DNA of 64,000 bases from Chitinimonas prasina (GTDB lineage Bacteria; Pseudomonadota; Gammaproteobacteria; Burkholderiales; Chitinimonadaceae), in assembly GCF_030160395.1 (NCBI RefSeq), contig NZ_BSOG01000001.1, forward strand, positions 1,020,117 to 1,084,116, given 5' to 3'. Made by a program: the position numbers and the translations under genes. The notes under the pieces were generated by a model. It saw only the letters and a program-made list of their open reading frames with translations, searched no databases and was not told the DNA's origin. Positions 8,740 to 17,936 of the stretch are shown here, piece by piece; positions within the stretch are counted from its first letter, which is position 1; each line of letters begins with the position of its first letter.

Positions 8740-11205
8740 TTATGAAACCCCGAGCAGCTTGCTCATCTCTTCGGCGGGCTGCGGGCGGCCATAGTAGTAC
8801 CCTTGCATGATCTTGCATCCAAGGGCTTTAAGGGCTTCCGCCTGCTCAAGTGTTTCAACGCCTTCAGCAACCAATCTAAGCCCCAAGCCTTTGGCGAGCA
8901 TTGTAATGGCTTCGACAATGCTCATATCAAGTTGATCTACCAACATATCACGCACAAAGCTCTGGTCAATTTTCAGTACGTCGATAGGAAACCGCTTGAG
9001 GTAGGCCAAGCTGGAGTAACCGGTACCGAAGTCATCAATTGCAATGGAAACACCTTCACGCTTGAGTGCATTCAGCGTTTCCAGAATAGTATTGGTATCA
9101 TGCGCCAAAACACTTTCAGTTATTTCCAGTTCGAGCAGATGATTACTAATTCCACTCTCTGCAATGACGGCGCGTACAAATTCGATAAAGTTTGGCTGCA
9201 TCAGTTGAATAGGTGAGACATTCACGGCAATCCGCAGTAGTTTGCCTTGGCTATGCCACTTCACACCTTGCAAGCAAGCGGTGCGCATGACAAATCTGCC
9301 GATCTGAATAATCAAGCCATTGTCTTCTGCCAAAGGGATGAATTGGGCGGGAGAAATCAGCGAGCCATCCTCATCACGCCATCGGACGAGCGCCTCGACG
9401 CCGGCAATCGTATCGATTGCTGTATCGTATTTCGGTTGGTAAAACACTTCGAAACGGTCAAGCTCAATCGCTTGCCGCATCTTCTGATCTAGCGTATGGC
9501 GCGTCCGGATTGCCTCTTCGATTTCGGCAGAGAAGAAGCTGATGCGATTTCGCCCTGCCTGCTTCGCGCGATACATGGCGGATTCGGCATGTCGGTAAAG
9601 TGACTCCATGTCAGGTGAGTCGTCCGGATAGATGCCAACTCCTATGCTCGTCGATATCTTGAGCTGCATGCCCTCTACTGTGTATGGCATCGCCAGATGG
9701 GAAAGCATTGCTTCAGAAAGGGTTGTCAGCCGTTCCACTTCACTCACCTCTGGCACCAGCACGACGAATTCGTCCCCGCCTTGGCGGCTGACTGTCGCTG
9801 CCGGTGGCGCAAGTAGCTGCAGGCGCCGACTGGCCTCGATAAGCAATTTGTCCCCGATGGAATGGCCCTCGGAATCGTTGATTGTCTTGAAGTGGTCGAA
9901 ATCGACAATGAGCAGCCCTACCCGATGGCCGGCAGCCTTGGCTGACCGGAGCGCCTGCTCTGTTCGGTCTCGAAGGAGCAGACGGTTGGGCAGGTTGGTC
10001 AACGGGTCGTGGTTTGCGAGATGGCTCATCTTGATGGCCATCGCGCGCGCCTCGCTCACGTCATGAAAGACTATGACCGCCCCAGAGATATTGCCTGCGC
10101 AGTCAACAATAGGCGAGGCGGAATCCTCGACCGGTGTGGGTTCGCCGTAACGACGCACCAGGACGCAGTCCAGCGCCATGCCGACAGCGCGACGCTCCGC
10201 TAGGGCAATCCTGATTGGATTCTGCAAGACATGGCCTGACGAGCTTTCCTGCAGGGGCATCACCCGCTCGATGGCCTCCCCCATGGCATCCCGCGCAGTC
10301 CAGCCGGTGAGGTCCTCCGCAATCGGGTTCATGAAGACGATATTGCCAGCTACGTCGGTTGCAATGACTGCATCACCGATTGAATTGAGCGTAATGCGAT
10401 ACTTCTCCTTTTCGTCGTGAAGTGCATCTTCCGCCGCGCGGCGGTCGGTAATGTCAGCGATGAGCATCATGAAGCTACCGCCAAAATCGCTGTCATCTCG
10501 GTATACCAGGGCTACCTGCCCATGCCGCAGTACACCTCCTCTTCCCACAAAGGCAAAATCGAAGGCACTGCCCTGGCCGTGTAATACGGCGCTGAGGTGC
10601 CTTTCCAGGGCCAGAAAATTACTGGGGCCGACGACATCGCTGACATGCATACCTCTCATTGTCGACGCGGGGATGCCAAACCAGGCACCGCTGGTATCGT
10701 TGCAAAATACGTTACGCATCTCGAGGTTCCACTGCGCGACGAAACCTGGGAGGTTATGCATGACTTCGGAGAGATTTCGCTCCGCATGTGCGAGCTGCTT
10801 CGTCCTGACTCGCAACTCGAGGTGTGTCTTGATCCTTGCTCGCGCCACAGGGATATCGAGTGGCTTTTGGAGGTAGTCCACAGCCCCCAAGGAGAGCGTC
10901 GTCAGTTCATGCAGCGCCGGATCGTTAGCTGTCACGAAAATCACTGAGATGTCACCGGCCGCATGGTCTCCCCTTGTTATTGCCTGAAAGACTTCATAGC
11001 CATTCATGCCAGGCATCTCGATGTCGAGCAGGACAAGATCGGGCGTCTGCCGCTTAATCATCTCGAGTGCAACCGCCCCGGACGTGGCGAACCTGACCTC
11101 CCCCATATCCTCTACGGCCGCCCGTAAAATATGGATATTGGCGGGTTGGTCGTCGACGATGAGAATCGACGGCGCACGCAACCGAAGCGCTTGGGGCTCT
11201 GCCAA
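8740..11205 (-). CDS. REC-PAS-PAS-GGDEF-EAL protein
   Basis: A protein of about 821 residues with a receiver domain (about 12-130, phospho-acceptor D61), two PAS domains (about 145-255 and 265-385), a GGDEF domain (GGDEF 475-479) and an EAL domain (EAL motif 603-605). Both catalytic signatures are intact, so it may both make and hydrolyse c-di-GMP. I place the start at the TTG at 11205 because a perfect AGGAGG lies six bases upstream. An ATG at 11223 in frame has only a weak, too-close site, and using it would add six residues. The gene is upstream of the CHASE hybrid kinase in the same direction with a 34-base gap, so a common operon is likely. Confidence 0.9.
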   Translation of the reverse strand: MAEPQALRLRAPSILIVDDQPANIHILRAAVEDMGEVRFATSGAVALEMIKRQTPDLVLLDIEMPGMNGYEVFQAITRGDHAAGDISVIFVTANDPALHELTTLSLGAVDYLQKPLDIPVARARIKTHLELRVRTKQLAHAERNLSEVMHNLPGFVAQWNLEMRNVFCNDTSGAWFGIPASTMRGMHVSDVVGPSNFLALERHLSAVLHGQGSAFDFAFVGRGGVLRHGQVALVYRDDSDFGGSFMMLIADITDRRAAEDALHDEKEKYRITLNSIGDAVIATDVAGNIVFMNPIAEDLTGWTARDAMGEAIERVMPLQESSSGHVLQNPIRIALAERRAVGMALDCVLVRRYGEPTPVEDSASPIVDCAGNISGAVIVFHDVSEARAMAIKMSHLANHDPLTNLPNRLLLRDRTEQALRSAKAAGHRVGLLIVDFDHFKTINDSEGHSIGDKLLIEASRRLQLLAPPAATVSRQGGDEFVVLVPEVSEVERLTTLSEAMLSHLAMPYTVEGMQLKISTSIGVGIYPDDSPDMESLYRHAESAMYRAKQAGRNRISFFSAEIEEAIRTRHTLDQKMRQAIELDRFEVFYQPKYDTAIDTIAGVEALVRWRDEDGSLISPAQFIPLAEDNGLIIQIGRFVMRTACLQGVKWHSQGKLLRIAVNVSPIQLMQPNFIEFVRAVIAESGISNHLLELEITESVLAHDTNTILETLNALKREGVSIAIDDFGTGYSSLAYLKRFPIDVLKIDQSFVRDMLVDQLDMSIVEAITMLAKGLGLRLVAEGVETLEQAEALKALGCKIMQGYYYGRPQPAEEMSKLLGVS

Positions 11206-11944
11206 CTGTTTCCTCCTACACATGAACCCTATGCCGCAAAGCGCGGAAGCAGGGTAGACATATTCTGTGCATGCCGTGGTCGGGCCACTTAAAAAGGATA
11301 GTCAATGCGGCTGCGTTTTTTCTAGTTCCTACCGACTTCCAAACGTACCCAATAGCCCTGCGCCACTAGACCCAGGGCGCGTCGTGAACGTCTTCGCCCA
11401 TCCCGTACACAGGCACTGGGCCTACCTGTTAGCGCTTGATCGATTCCAAGCCAGTCCGTCTACCAATTCCAGGTATCGCATACTGTCCATAGCCCGCCCT
11501 GCACGCCATGCCGCAGTGTATCGACCACATGGTCTGGGGGCTGTGCCGGTTTGTAGGCTCGGCAGTAGCTGCGCCATGCCCGGTTGATTTAACCGCTGAT
11601 ACCCGCACCGTAACCGCAGGGACAACCACGCCACCGTGGACCCGCTAGCCCCACTTGCGATTGAACTGCCAGTCTTGACGCGGCGGCCTACAGCTGAGTT
11701 CAGCTGCATCCAAAACGGTCCCAGCCTCCTTCAGGATGGAGATGATCAGCGCCTCATTGAGATGAGACTTCGTGGTGAGAGGCGCATGCATGCTTCTCGC
11801 TGACCCATTCTTGGTACTCATCGGTGGGAAGGGTCCAAAGCTGCTATGTTGAACTCATAGGCGTCGGCTCATATTGGGCATTGCTTATTCAAGCAAACAT
11901 GTACGCACACACAAGAAAAGTTCGCGCAGTTCAGGAGGAAAAAG
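11206..11944. other. intergenic region with IS debris between divergent signalling operons
   Basis: About 720 bases separate the two divergent signalling operons. Apart from one short OrfA-like remnant (11645-11821, minus) I see no intact gene. Reverse-strand ORFs around 11420-11710 give no recognisable product. Promoters for both operons must lie here, but no convincing -35/-10 pair stands out. A perfect AGGAGG at 11933-11938 belongs to the next gene. Confidence 0.5.
11645..11821 (-). pseudogene. possible IS3-family OrfA remnant
   Basis: A 58-codon reverse-strand frame contains NEALIISILKEAGTVLDAAE, which resembles the start of IS3-family OrfA (EEQIISILKEAEAG...VAEL). It then degenerates and stops before a complete helix-turn-helix. 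No OrfB or inverted repeats were found nearby. The match is short and by eye, so this is only a possible transposase relic. Confidence 0.3.
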
Positions 11945-13948
11945 TTGATACCGGCTATTATTTCATTAGCCGCCATAGCGATCGCCTTATGGTGGATCGG
12001 CAGGCGCATGTTCAAGCGATCTCATGACCCTGGCAGGGTCGAATTGGGCGCTTTGCTACGTAATGCACCAACGCCTCTGCTCTTGATCAATGCAGGCGGC
12101 ACCATCACCAATGCCAACGAATTGGCCGCTACGCTTTGCGGCTATCCATTAGGTGAGCTGATCGGCATGCGGGTTGAGGCCCTGGTTCCCGAGCGGTATC
12201 GGACCGCACACTCTGGCTTCCGGCATGGCTACCTTCAGGAGCCCCGCACCCGACGTATGGGCGCGGGACAGGAGCTATTCCTGCTGCGACGCGACGGGCG
12301 TGAGCTTCCTGTAGAAATAGGCCTGGGACCGTTGGAAACTGGTACCGCCGAGACTCATACGACCATGGTGTCCCTACTTGATCTGAGCGAGCGACTAAAT
12401 GCCGTCACACGTATGCGTGAGGCCATCGAAGCTTCTCCGATTGCGATTCTGATCTGTAACGAAAAGGGAGCGATTGAACTAGTCAACAGAGAAGCGGAGT
12501 CGCTGTTTGGCTATGCAAGGAGCGCCCTCATTGGTGCGCAGATCGAGATGCTTCTGCCGGAACAGTTGGCCGCCAACCATGGCGATTTGCGAGCCAAGTT
12601 CAACGCCCAACCCACTGCCCGCTCGATGGGGGCGGGCCGCGAGCTTTTTGCCAGGCACAGCACTGGCCGGGAAATACCGGTTGAAGTGGCGTTGGCTCCA
12701 CTGTACGAAGGCGAAACCGTGCTTGTACAAGCGACGGTAGTCGACATCAGCATGCGACGGGCCCAGGAGGCGGCGATGAAGCATCACACAGAGGAATTGG
12801 CCGCAGCCTCGCGCTACAAGTCGGCGTTCCTGGCCAATATGTCCCATGAGCTGCGAACGCCACTGAACAGCATCTTGATGCTCAGCGAACAACTAAAACT
12901 GAACCGCCAAGGTAATTTGAGCGAGAAGCAAAGTACCCATGCGGCTATTGTCCATCGCTCCGCCAGTGATCTGCTTTTGCTGATCAACGACATACTGGAT
13001 CTTGCCAAGATCGAAGCAGGCCGAATGCAAGCGCAATTTGAAGTAACGTCAGTTCGAGAAGTACTAGATAGACTACGTCATGAATTTCAGCTTCAATGCC
13101 AACAAAAACATTTGGAGTTAATAACAGAGATAGATCTGCCAACTGACTTTACGATTGCAACAGACCCAAGGAGGCTGATGCAAATTCTGCGTAACCTCTT
13201 GGGCAACGCCTTGAAATTTACTGATCAGGGACGGATCACCATTCGCGCATGCCTGACTACCCATCAGGAGAGTAGCCTATCTATCGCTGTCGGTGACACC
13301 GGAATTGGTATTCCTGCCGAACTTCAAGACCGGGTGTTTGATGCATTTGTTCAGGCGGATGGCTCTACAAGCCGGAGATACAGTGGAACCGGGCTAGGCT
13401 TAGCCATTACGAAAGAGTTGGTAACCTTGCTTGGTGGGTCATTGCATTTAATAAGCCACGAACAGGTTGGCAGTACTTTTACGCTGTGGCTGCCATGTGA
13501 TGCCAAAATGCCGGTGATTGCGCCGGCTCGAGCTGCAGTGCCTTTAAATACCACACCTGTTCAATGTGCGAAGAGTAATTACGAGGTGCTATTGGTTGAA
13601 GATGACGTCCGCAACACGTATGCGATGCTAAGCACACTGGAGGCGGCCGGATATCGAGTTGAGGTGGCAAGCAATGGACAAGAGGCGCTGGATGCGTTTA
13701 CTCGGACGCATCCCCAAGCAGTGCTGATGGACATGTCGATGCCAGTGATGGATGGTTTTGAGGCAACGCGTCGCCTAAGGAATGACGTGGGTTACAAAGG
13801 GCCAATTCTGGCATTGACGGCATTGGCAATGCCAGGAGATCGCGAGCGCTGCATCGAGGCAGGTTGCGATGACTACCTCAGTAAACCAATCAGTGAGGCG
13901 GATCTGCTAACGGCCCTGGGTCGCTGTAGCAGTGGGCGCCAGGAGTAA
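11945..13948 (+). CDS. PAS-containing hybrid sensor histidine kinase
   Basis: A 667-residue kinase with an N-terminal membrane helix (about 2-20), two PAS domains (about 35-150 and 160-270) and a HisKA domain with H301 in NMSHELRTP. A HATPase domain follows (about 400-515, with GNALKFTD and [12 protein letters not shown]), then a C-terminal receiver domain (about 548-665, phospho-site in AVLMDMSMP). Both PAS domains carry the same RxMGAGxELFxxxxxGRExPVE motif, suggesting internal duplication. The start is a TTG with a perfect AGGAGG six bases upstream (11933-11938). The REC-GGDEF-EAL gene starts five bases after its stop, so it is the likely partner. Confidence 0.9.
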   Translation: MIPAIISLAAIAIALWWIGRRMFKRSHDPGRVELGALLRNAPTPLLLINAGGTITNANELAATLCGYPLGELIGMRVEALVPERYRTAHSGFRHGYLQEPRTRRMGAGQELFLLRRDGRELPVEIGLGPLETGTAETHTTMVSLLDLSERLNAVTRMREAIEASPIAILICNEKGAIELVNREAESLFGYARSALIGAQIEMLLPEQLAANHGDLRAKFNAQPTARSMGAGRELFARHSTGREIPVEVALAPLYEGETVLVQATVVDISMRRAQEAAMKHHTEELAAASRYKSAFLANMSHELRTPLNSILMLSEQLKLNRQGNLSEKQSTHAAIVHRSASDLLLLINDILDLAKIEAGRMQAQFEVTSVREVLDRLRHEFQLQCQQKHLELITEIDLPTDFTIATDPRRLMQILRNLLGNALKFTDQGRITIRACLTTHQESSLSIAVGDTGIGIPAELQDRVFDAFVQADGSTSRRYSGTGLGLAITKELVTLLGGSLHLISHEQVGSTFTLWLPCDAKMPVIAPARAAVPLNTTPVQCAKSNYEVLLVEDDVRNTYAMLSTLEAAGYRVEVASNGQEALDAFTRTHPQAVLMDMSMPVMDGFEATRRLRNDVGYKGPILALTALAMPGDRERCIEAGCDDYLSKPISEADLLTALGRCSSGRQE

Positions 13949-13952
13949 TGTC

Positions 13953-16037
13953 ATGCTCAAGGAAACTTTACCCATATTGTTACTAGTTGATGATAAGCCT
14001 GAAAACCTGGAATCGCTGGAAGCCGTTCTTGACGATGGTAAGCGCCGCTTCATACGTGTAGCGAGTGGCCAGGACGCTCTGCGCATCCTGCTAAACGAAA
14101 CCATCGCCCTGGTCTTGATGGACGTCGACATGCCAGAGCTGGATGGTATTGAAGCCGTGAAGCTTATGCGTAAGAACAGCCGAACAAGGCATATCCCTGT
14201 TTTGCTGGTCACTGCGCACGGCGAAGATGAGTACGCCTCACTTGATGGTTTGGAGGCAGGTGCTTTCGATCTAATGCATAAACCTATTCAACCCCGCATC
14301 CTGGAGGCCAAGGTCCAGCAGCTATTAAATCAATGGGCATTGAGCGAATCATCAAAAAAAGAGATGCATGACCTAGCCCAAGTCAATGCATTTCTGGGCG
14401 ATATTCTGAATACAGTCAATGAAGGTATCTCTGTCGTTGCACCAGATCTGTCGCAAATTTATGTCAACCCCGCTGGCAGCCGGCTTCAAGGTCTTACGCA
14501 GTCCGAGGTTAAAGGGAAAATACTGCATTGTTGGTCTGACCTGCAAATGGACATGCTACTTGGGGCCTACCGGTCACAACATGCCATTCATAGCCATGCA
14601 GCAAGAATCATCTCCGCCAAAGAGGCGGCACTACCTGTTCAATTAAGTTGTGCGCCACTTCCTCAGCAGCAAGGTTGGGTTGTTGCTTACCAAGATATCA
14701 CGGCTGCGCTCACCCTTCAGGAGGAGTTGGCCCAACTGATTGTGACCGACACGTTGACTGGCGCTCTGAATCGTAACGGCTTTTTTCAAGCTGTATCGAC
14801 TGCCGTATCGCGAAGCCTGCGGCATTCGCAATCACTGTACCTGCTTTATATCGACTTGGACTACTTCAAGGATGTCAATGACACCTACGGACACGCCACG
14901 GGAGATATGCTACTGCAAAGCTTTTGTGAACGGCTAAGAAGTCAGCTACGCACTCATGATGCACTTGGGCGCATAGGTGGTGATGAATTCGCCATCTTGA
15001 TCGAGGGTGCGCTGAGTGAAACAGAAATATCCGCCATCGCAGAAAAACTACTACGTATCCAGGCGCAACCTTATGTCATAGACGGGCATTCCTTACTGGT
15101 CAGCGTCAGCATAGGCATCGCAAATTGCCCTGAAGACAGTACCTCTGCCGGCGAAATGCTGCGCGCGGCCGACATGGCAATGTACCAAGCCAAACGCAAT
15201 GGCCGTCAATCCTATCGTCACTATTCAGCAGAGATGAATGCCCAAGTGACGGCCAGGACCATGTTGCGAGAGAGCTTGATGTACGCCTTGGAGAAGGAGC
15301 AATTCGAACTGGTATTCCAGCCACAGGTCTCGACCCTTGATGGCCGGATACATGGCATCGAAGCGCTACTTAGATGGCACCATCCCACTGCAGGGACGGT
15401 ATCACCCGCCGTATTCATCCCAGTGCTTGAAGATAGTGGATTGATCGTCGAGGTCAGCCTCTGGATACTTCGGACCGCATGCGCCCAACGGATGGCCTGG
15501 GCAGACATCCTGGACGACAGTGTGACCATGGCCGTCAACTTGTCCGCGCGTCAATTCTCCGATGAATTAATCTGTAAGCACATTCAGGATGTTATTTCAG
15601 ATACCGGCATCCCTGCACGTTGGCTCGAAGTGGAGGTCACCGAAAGCACAGTGATTGAGGATATCGACAAAGGGCGAAGAATTCTGGAAGACTTGCATAA
15701 ATTGGGAATTCGCACGGCCATGGATGATTTCGGCACAGGTTATTCTGCACTGGCCTACCTGAAGCAATTGCCGTTGGATGTACTAAAAATTGATCGTCTA
15801 TTCGTGGCCAACTTGGCGAATGATACAAAAGACCAGGCAATTGCACGTGCCATCATCGGCCTCGCCCATGAGTTGGGTATGACACTCGTAGCAGAAGGTG
15901 TAGAAACCCACGAGCAGTACGGTCTGCTTTCATCCATGGGCTGTGAGTTGATTCAAGGCTATCTTTTTTCAAGGCCGATTCCTGCCATAGATTTCGCCAA
16001 GCTGGCACTCGGGCAACCCCTGATGAATGTCAGGTAG
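13953..16037 (+). CDS. REC-PAS-GGDEF-EAL protein
   Basis: A 694-residue protein: receiver (about 5-128, phospho-acceptor D57), PAS (about 145-260), GGDEF (342-346 in RIGGDEFAIL) and EAL (470-472 in HGIEALLRWHHP). Both output motifs are intact. The ATG at 13953 is chosen over an in-frame GTG at 13932 because AGGAG at 13941-13945 is seven bases upstream and the upstream stop is at 13946-13948. The domain order parallels the protein encoded at 8740-11205, so the two signalling modules look like paralogous kinase-plus-effector pairs facing away from each other. Confidence 0.92.
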   Translation: MLKETLPILLLVDDKPENLESLEAVLDDGKRRFIRVASGQDALRILLNETIALVLMDVDMPELDGIEAVKLMRKNSRTRHIPVLLVTAHGEDEYASLDGLEAGAFDLMHKPIQPRILEAKVQQLLNQWALSESSKKEMHDLAQVNAFLGDILNTVNEGISVVAPDLSQIYVNPAGSRLQGLTQSEVKGKILHCWSDLQMDMLLGAYRSQHAIHSHAARIISAKEAALPVQLSCAPLPQQQGWVVAYQDITAALTLQEELAQLIVTDTLTGALNRNGFFQAVSTAVSRSLRHSQSLYLLYIDLDYFKDVNDTYGHATGDMLLQSFCERLRSQLRTHDALGRIGGDEFAILIEGALSETEISAIAEKLLRIQAQPYVIDGHSLLVSVSIGIANCPEDSTSAGEMLRAADMAMYQAKRNGRQSYRHYSAEMNAQVTARTMLRESLMYALEKEQFELVFQPQVSTLDGRIHGIEALLRWHHPTAGTVSPAVFIPVLEDSGLIVEVSLWILRTACAQRMAWADILDDSVTMAVNLSARQFSDELICKHIQDVISDTGIPARWLEVEVTESTVIEDIDKGRRILEDLHKLGIRTAMDDFGTGYSALAYLKQLPLDVLKIDRLFVANLANDTKDQAIARAIIGLAHELGMTLVAEGVETHEQYGLLSSMGCELIQGYLFSRPIPAIDFAKLALGQPLMNVR

Positions 16038-16489
16038 TGCGGTGTTTACTGGCAGCGCTTCTGGTGAGGTGGCATGCGAGGCCCACGTGCATGCAGTGGA
16101 TGGGCCCTGTTGCACAACGCCCCTCACCTTGGCGCCACCCGTAAGCCTCGGCCATGACTAGGCCCTCCCCAGTCCAGTACATATCAATCAACTGGCGTGA
16201 GTAGGATGCCTTGCTCGAGGTGCGCGGCTCGCTAATGATCTGGCTTGATTCGGCGAGACCATGGCTTGCGCTAGCCAGCGGCAAAGCCAGGCGTCAGGCG
16301 ATCTTCTCCAAGGCTCTTGGGCGAAGAAAAATGCGTCGAAGAACTTTCACCTAATGGAAAGCGCCAAGAAACCATGTGGCACGGGTGCCATCGCGTCGCC
16401 ACAAGTGTTGTTTCTTAAAGCGGATGCAAAGCGAACAGTGCAATCGCACCCGCTTGCGCGATCTCCCGTGGTCATGCCAAGATAAAGAC
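16038..16489. other. intergenic region without a recognised gene
   Basis: About 450 bases between the EAL protein gene and the putative leader peptide. Short ORFs occur on both strands (for example 16030-16284 minus) but none has family features or a good ribosome site. It may carry the promoter of the HisRS-like transcription unit; I could not identify a specific one. Confidence 0.4.
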
Positions 16490-16570
16490 ATGGAAACTCG
16501 TAGCGAAATGCGCAACGCATCACATCATCACGGTCGCAATCGATTGCGCCGTGGTTCGTTACGTCCATAG
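16490..16570 (+). CDS. putative histidine leader peptide
   Basis: A 26-codon ORF reading METRSEMRNASHHHGRNRLR then RGSLRP. Three consecutive histidine codons (CAT CAT CAC, 16523-16531) lie mid-peptide. It is followed within 40 bases by a terminator-like hairpin and then by a histidyl-tRNA-synthetase-like gene. This is the layout of transcription attenuation by ribosome stalling at scarce charged tRNA-His. Classic his leaders have seven or so His codons, so three is few, and no strong ribosome site is visible. A second in-frame ATG lies at 16508. Confidence 0.4.
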   Translation: METRSEMRNASHHHGRNRLRRGSLRP

Positions 16571-16575
16571 CTTGC

Positions 16576-16636
16576 GTCGGAAGTATCCGACTCTTGCAGC
16601 AACGACCAAGGCGCCTACGGCGCCTTTTTCTTTTTT
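16576..16636 (+). promoter_or_regulatory. candidate attenuator: hairpin plus terminator-like stem-loop
   Basis: A perfect 6-bp stem (GTCGGA/TCCGAC, 16576-16591) is followed by AAGGCGCC-TAC-GGCGCCTT running into T-rich sequence (16608-16636). The 3' end is 19 bases before the HisRS-like ATG. The segment TTGCGCCGT just after the His codons of the leader ORF could pair with either GGCGC arm, giving an alternative fold. It may simply be an intrinsic terminator, but nothing close upstream obviously needs one. Confidence 0.45.
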
Positions 16637-16655
16637 CTACATCAGGAGAGCAAAC

Positions 16656-17295
16656 ATGAGCATGATCCGGGGAACTCGTTTTATTGTCGGCCAAGAAGCC
16701 GCCCAAGCACGCATACTAGAGGGCCGTTTCCGGAGCTACCTTCATTGAAGCAGGAGCCGAGGAGGCAATCGTACCGGCCCTTTGGTCACAAGACACATTT
16801 ATCGAGAAGACCGGCGGCAGTGAAATCATAGGGCAGATGTGGGCCTTCGCTGACAAGAAAGGTAGGCCATGCTGCCTGATTCCTGAGGCAACTGCGCTGT
16901 TTCAGGAAAAGAGCAAGGAGCTGCTTGGACAGCGCAGGGAGCGTATGCTTTTTTACACCGCCCGCTGTTATCGCTACGAGCGGCCTCAAGCGGGTCGCTA
17001 TCGGGAGTTTGTCCAACTTGGGCTTGAATACCTGAGCCCCGACCCGGTTAGGGCACTGCGTATTTGCCAGGATATCTGCACTGGCTTTCTGGATTCGCTT
17101 GGTTTGCGATATGAGATTGACGACGCTGCACAGCGTGGACTTAGCTATTACCTTAACGGGCAAGGCTTCGAGATCCGATGCGCCGAACTTGGCGCGCAGC
17201 AGCAGGTAGTTGGGGGTGGCGCCTATAAGGAAGGTGCTGGCTTCGGAATCGGTGCCGAGCGTCTGCTTTTGGCGTTGGCAACACAGGGCATCTAA
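16656..17295 (+). pseudogene. histidyl-tRNA-synthetase-like catalytic domain, frameshifted
   Basis: Two adjacent frames together encode about 212 residues of a class II HisRS core. Frame one runs from ATG 16656 (AGGAG upstream) and stops at about 16748. The protein continues one frame over from about 16738 (TFIEAGAEEAIVPALW). Motif 2 is clear (RCYRYERPQAGRYREFVQLG), followed by QRGLSYY in place of HisRS RGLDYY and motif 3 (GFGIGAERLLLAL). The anticodon-binding domain of full HisRS (about 420 aa) is missing, so even an intact version would be a HisRS paralogue, perhaps HisZ-like. A one-base shift is needed; it could be a sequencing error, a real mutation or less likely programmed frameshifting. 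Confidence 0.7.
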
Positions 17296-17501
17296 CGCAC
17301 ACCAACCCGCTTGGACTTAGGCAGGGCATGAACGCTGATCATGCCCGCTGCTGACGCGTGCGGCATTCCGGATAGTCCGGTTGAAAGCTCGCAGAGAGTA
17401 TTAAGCGTATCCGCACGCCTAATGTCTTCAAGTGCGGTGCGGGGCCAGGAGGATGTAGAACACCATCACACCTACTTGGTCACAGCCCATTCCAGCTCCT
17501 C

Positions 17502-17936
17502 TTATGCTTCCCATTCGTCATAGTGTTCAAACGCAACGTCAGTGCCGCAACCATCAAGCAAACAGAATGCTGCATACGATATTTGAGTTATCCATGAGCT
17601 GAGTCGATCAAGCTGCTCGCTCGGGATCAGTTTATTGCTACGAAGCATGCCACCGGGCTCCACGCCCCATGCGCGACCAAGATGGCAGATGCCCCAGATG
17701 GCGGCAATCAGCTCTCGATCACAGAGGGCACCGCTCCCCAGCTCGTTTGCCAACACCTTGAGACAGGCCATGACTTCGTGGAAGTTTTCTACACGCAAGC
17801 CGCTGTATGGGCGGAGGCTACCAAGAAACCCGAACTCCCACTTCGGGTGGTTGGTGTCGCTGTGTCTGCCTGAGTGCATTTGAAGCAGCTCATGGGCTTC
17901 TGCGGGTGTCATGTTGTTCTGCCTAGCGTTTGCCAT
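17502..17936 (-). CDS. hypothetical protein
   Basis: A 144-residue soluble protein with no signal peptide or membrane segment. The ATG at 17936 is supported by AGGAGG seven bases upstream. It is mostly helical by appearance, with an internal GAICHLGRAWGVEPGG-like stretch (residues about 84-99 read AIWGICHLGRAWGVEPGG) and an acidic C-terminus. I do not recognise the family. It is convergent with the HisRS-like gene; the 206 bases between them contain an imperfect inverted repeat (GGGCATGA/TCATGCCC, about 17323-17345) that could act as a terminator but lacks a T-tract. It may be a small accessory gene of the same island. Confidence 0.6.
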   Translation of the reverse strand: MANARQNNMTPAEAHELLQMHSGRHSDTNHPKWEFGFLGSLRPYSGLRVENFHEVMACLKVLANELGSGALCDRELIAAIWGICHLGRAWGVEPGGMLRSNKLIPSEQLDRLSSWITQISYAAFCLLDGCGTDVAFEHYDEWEA

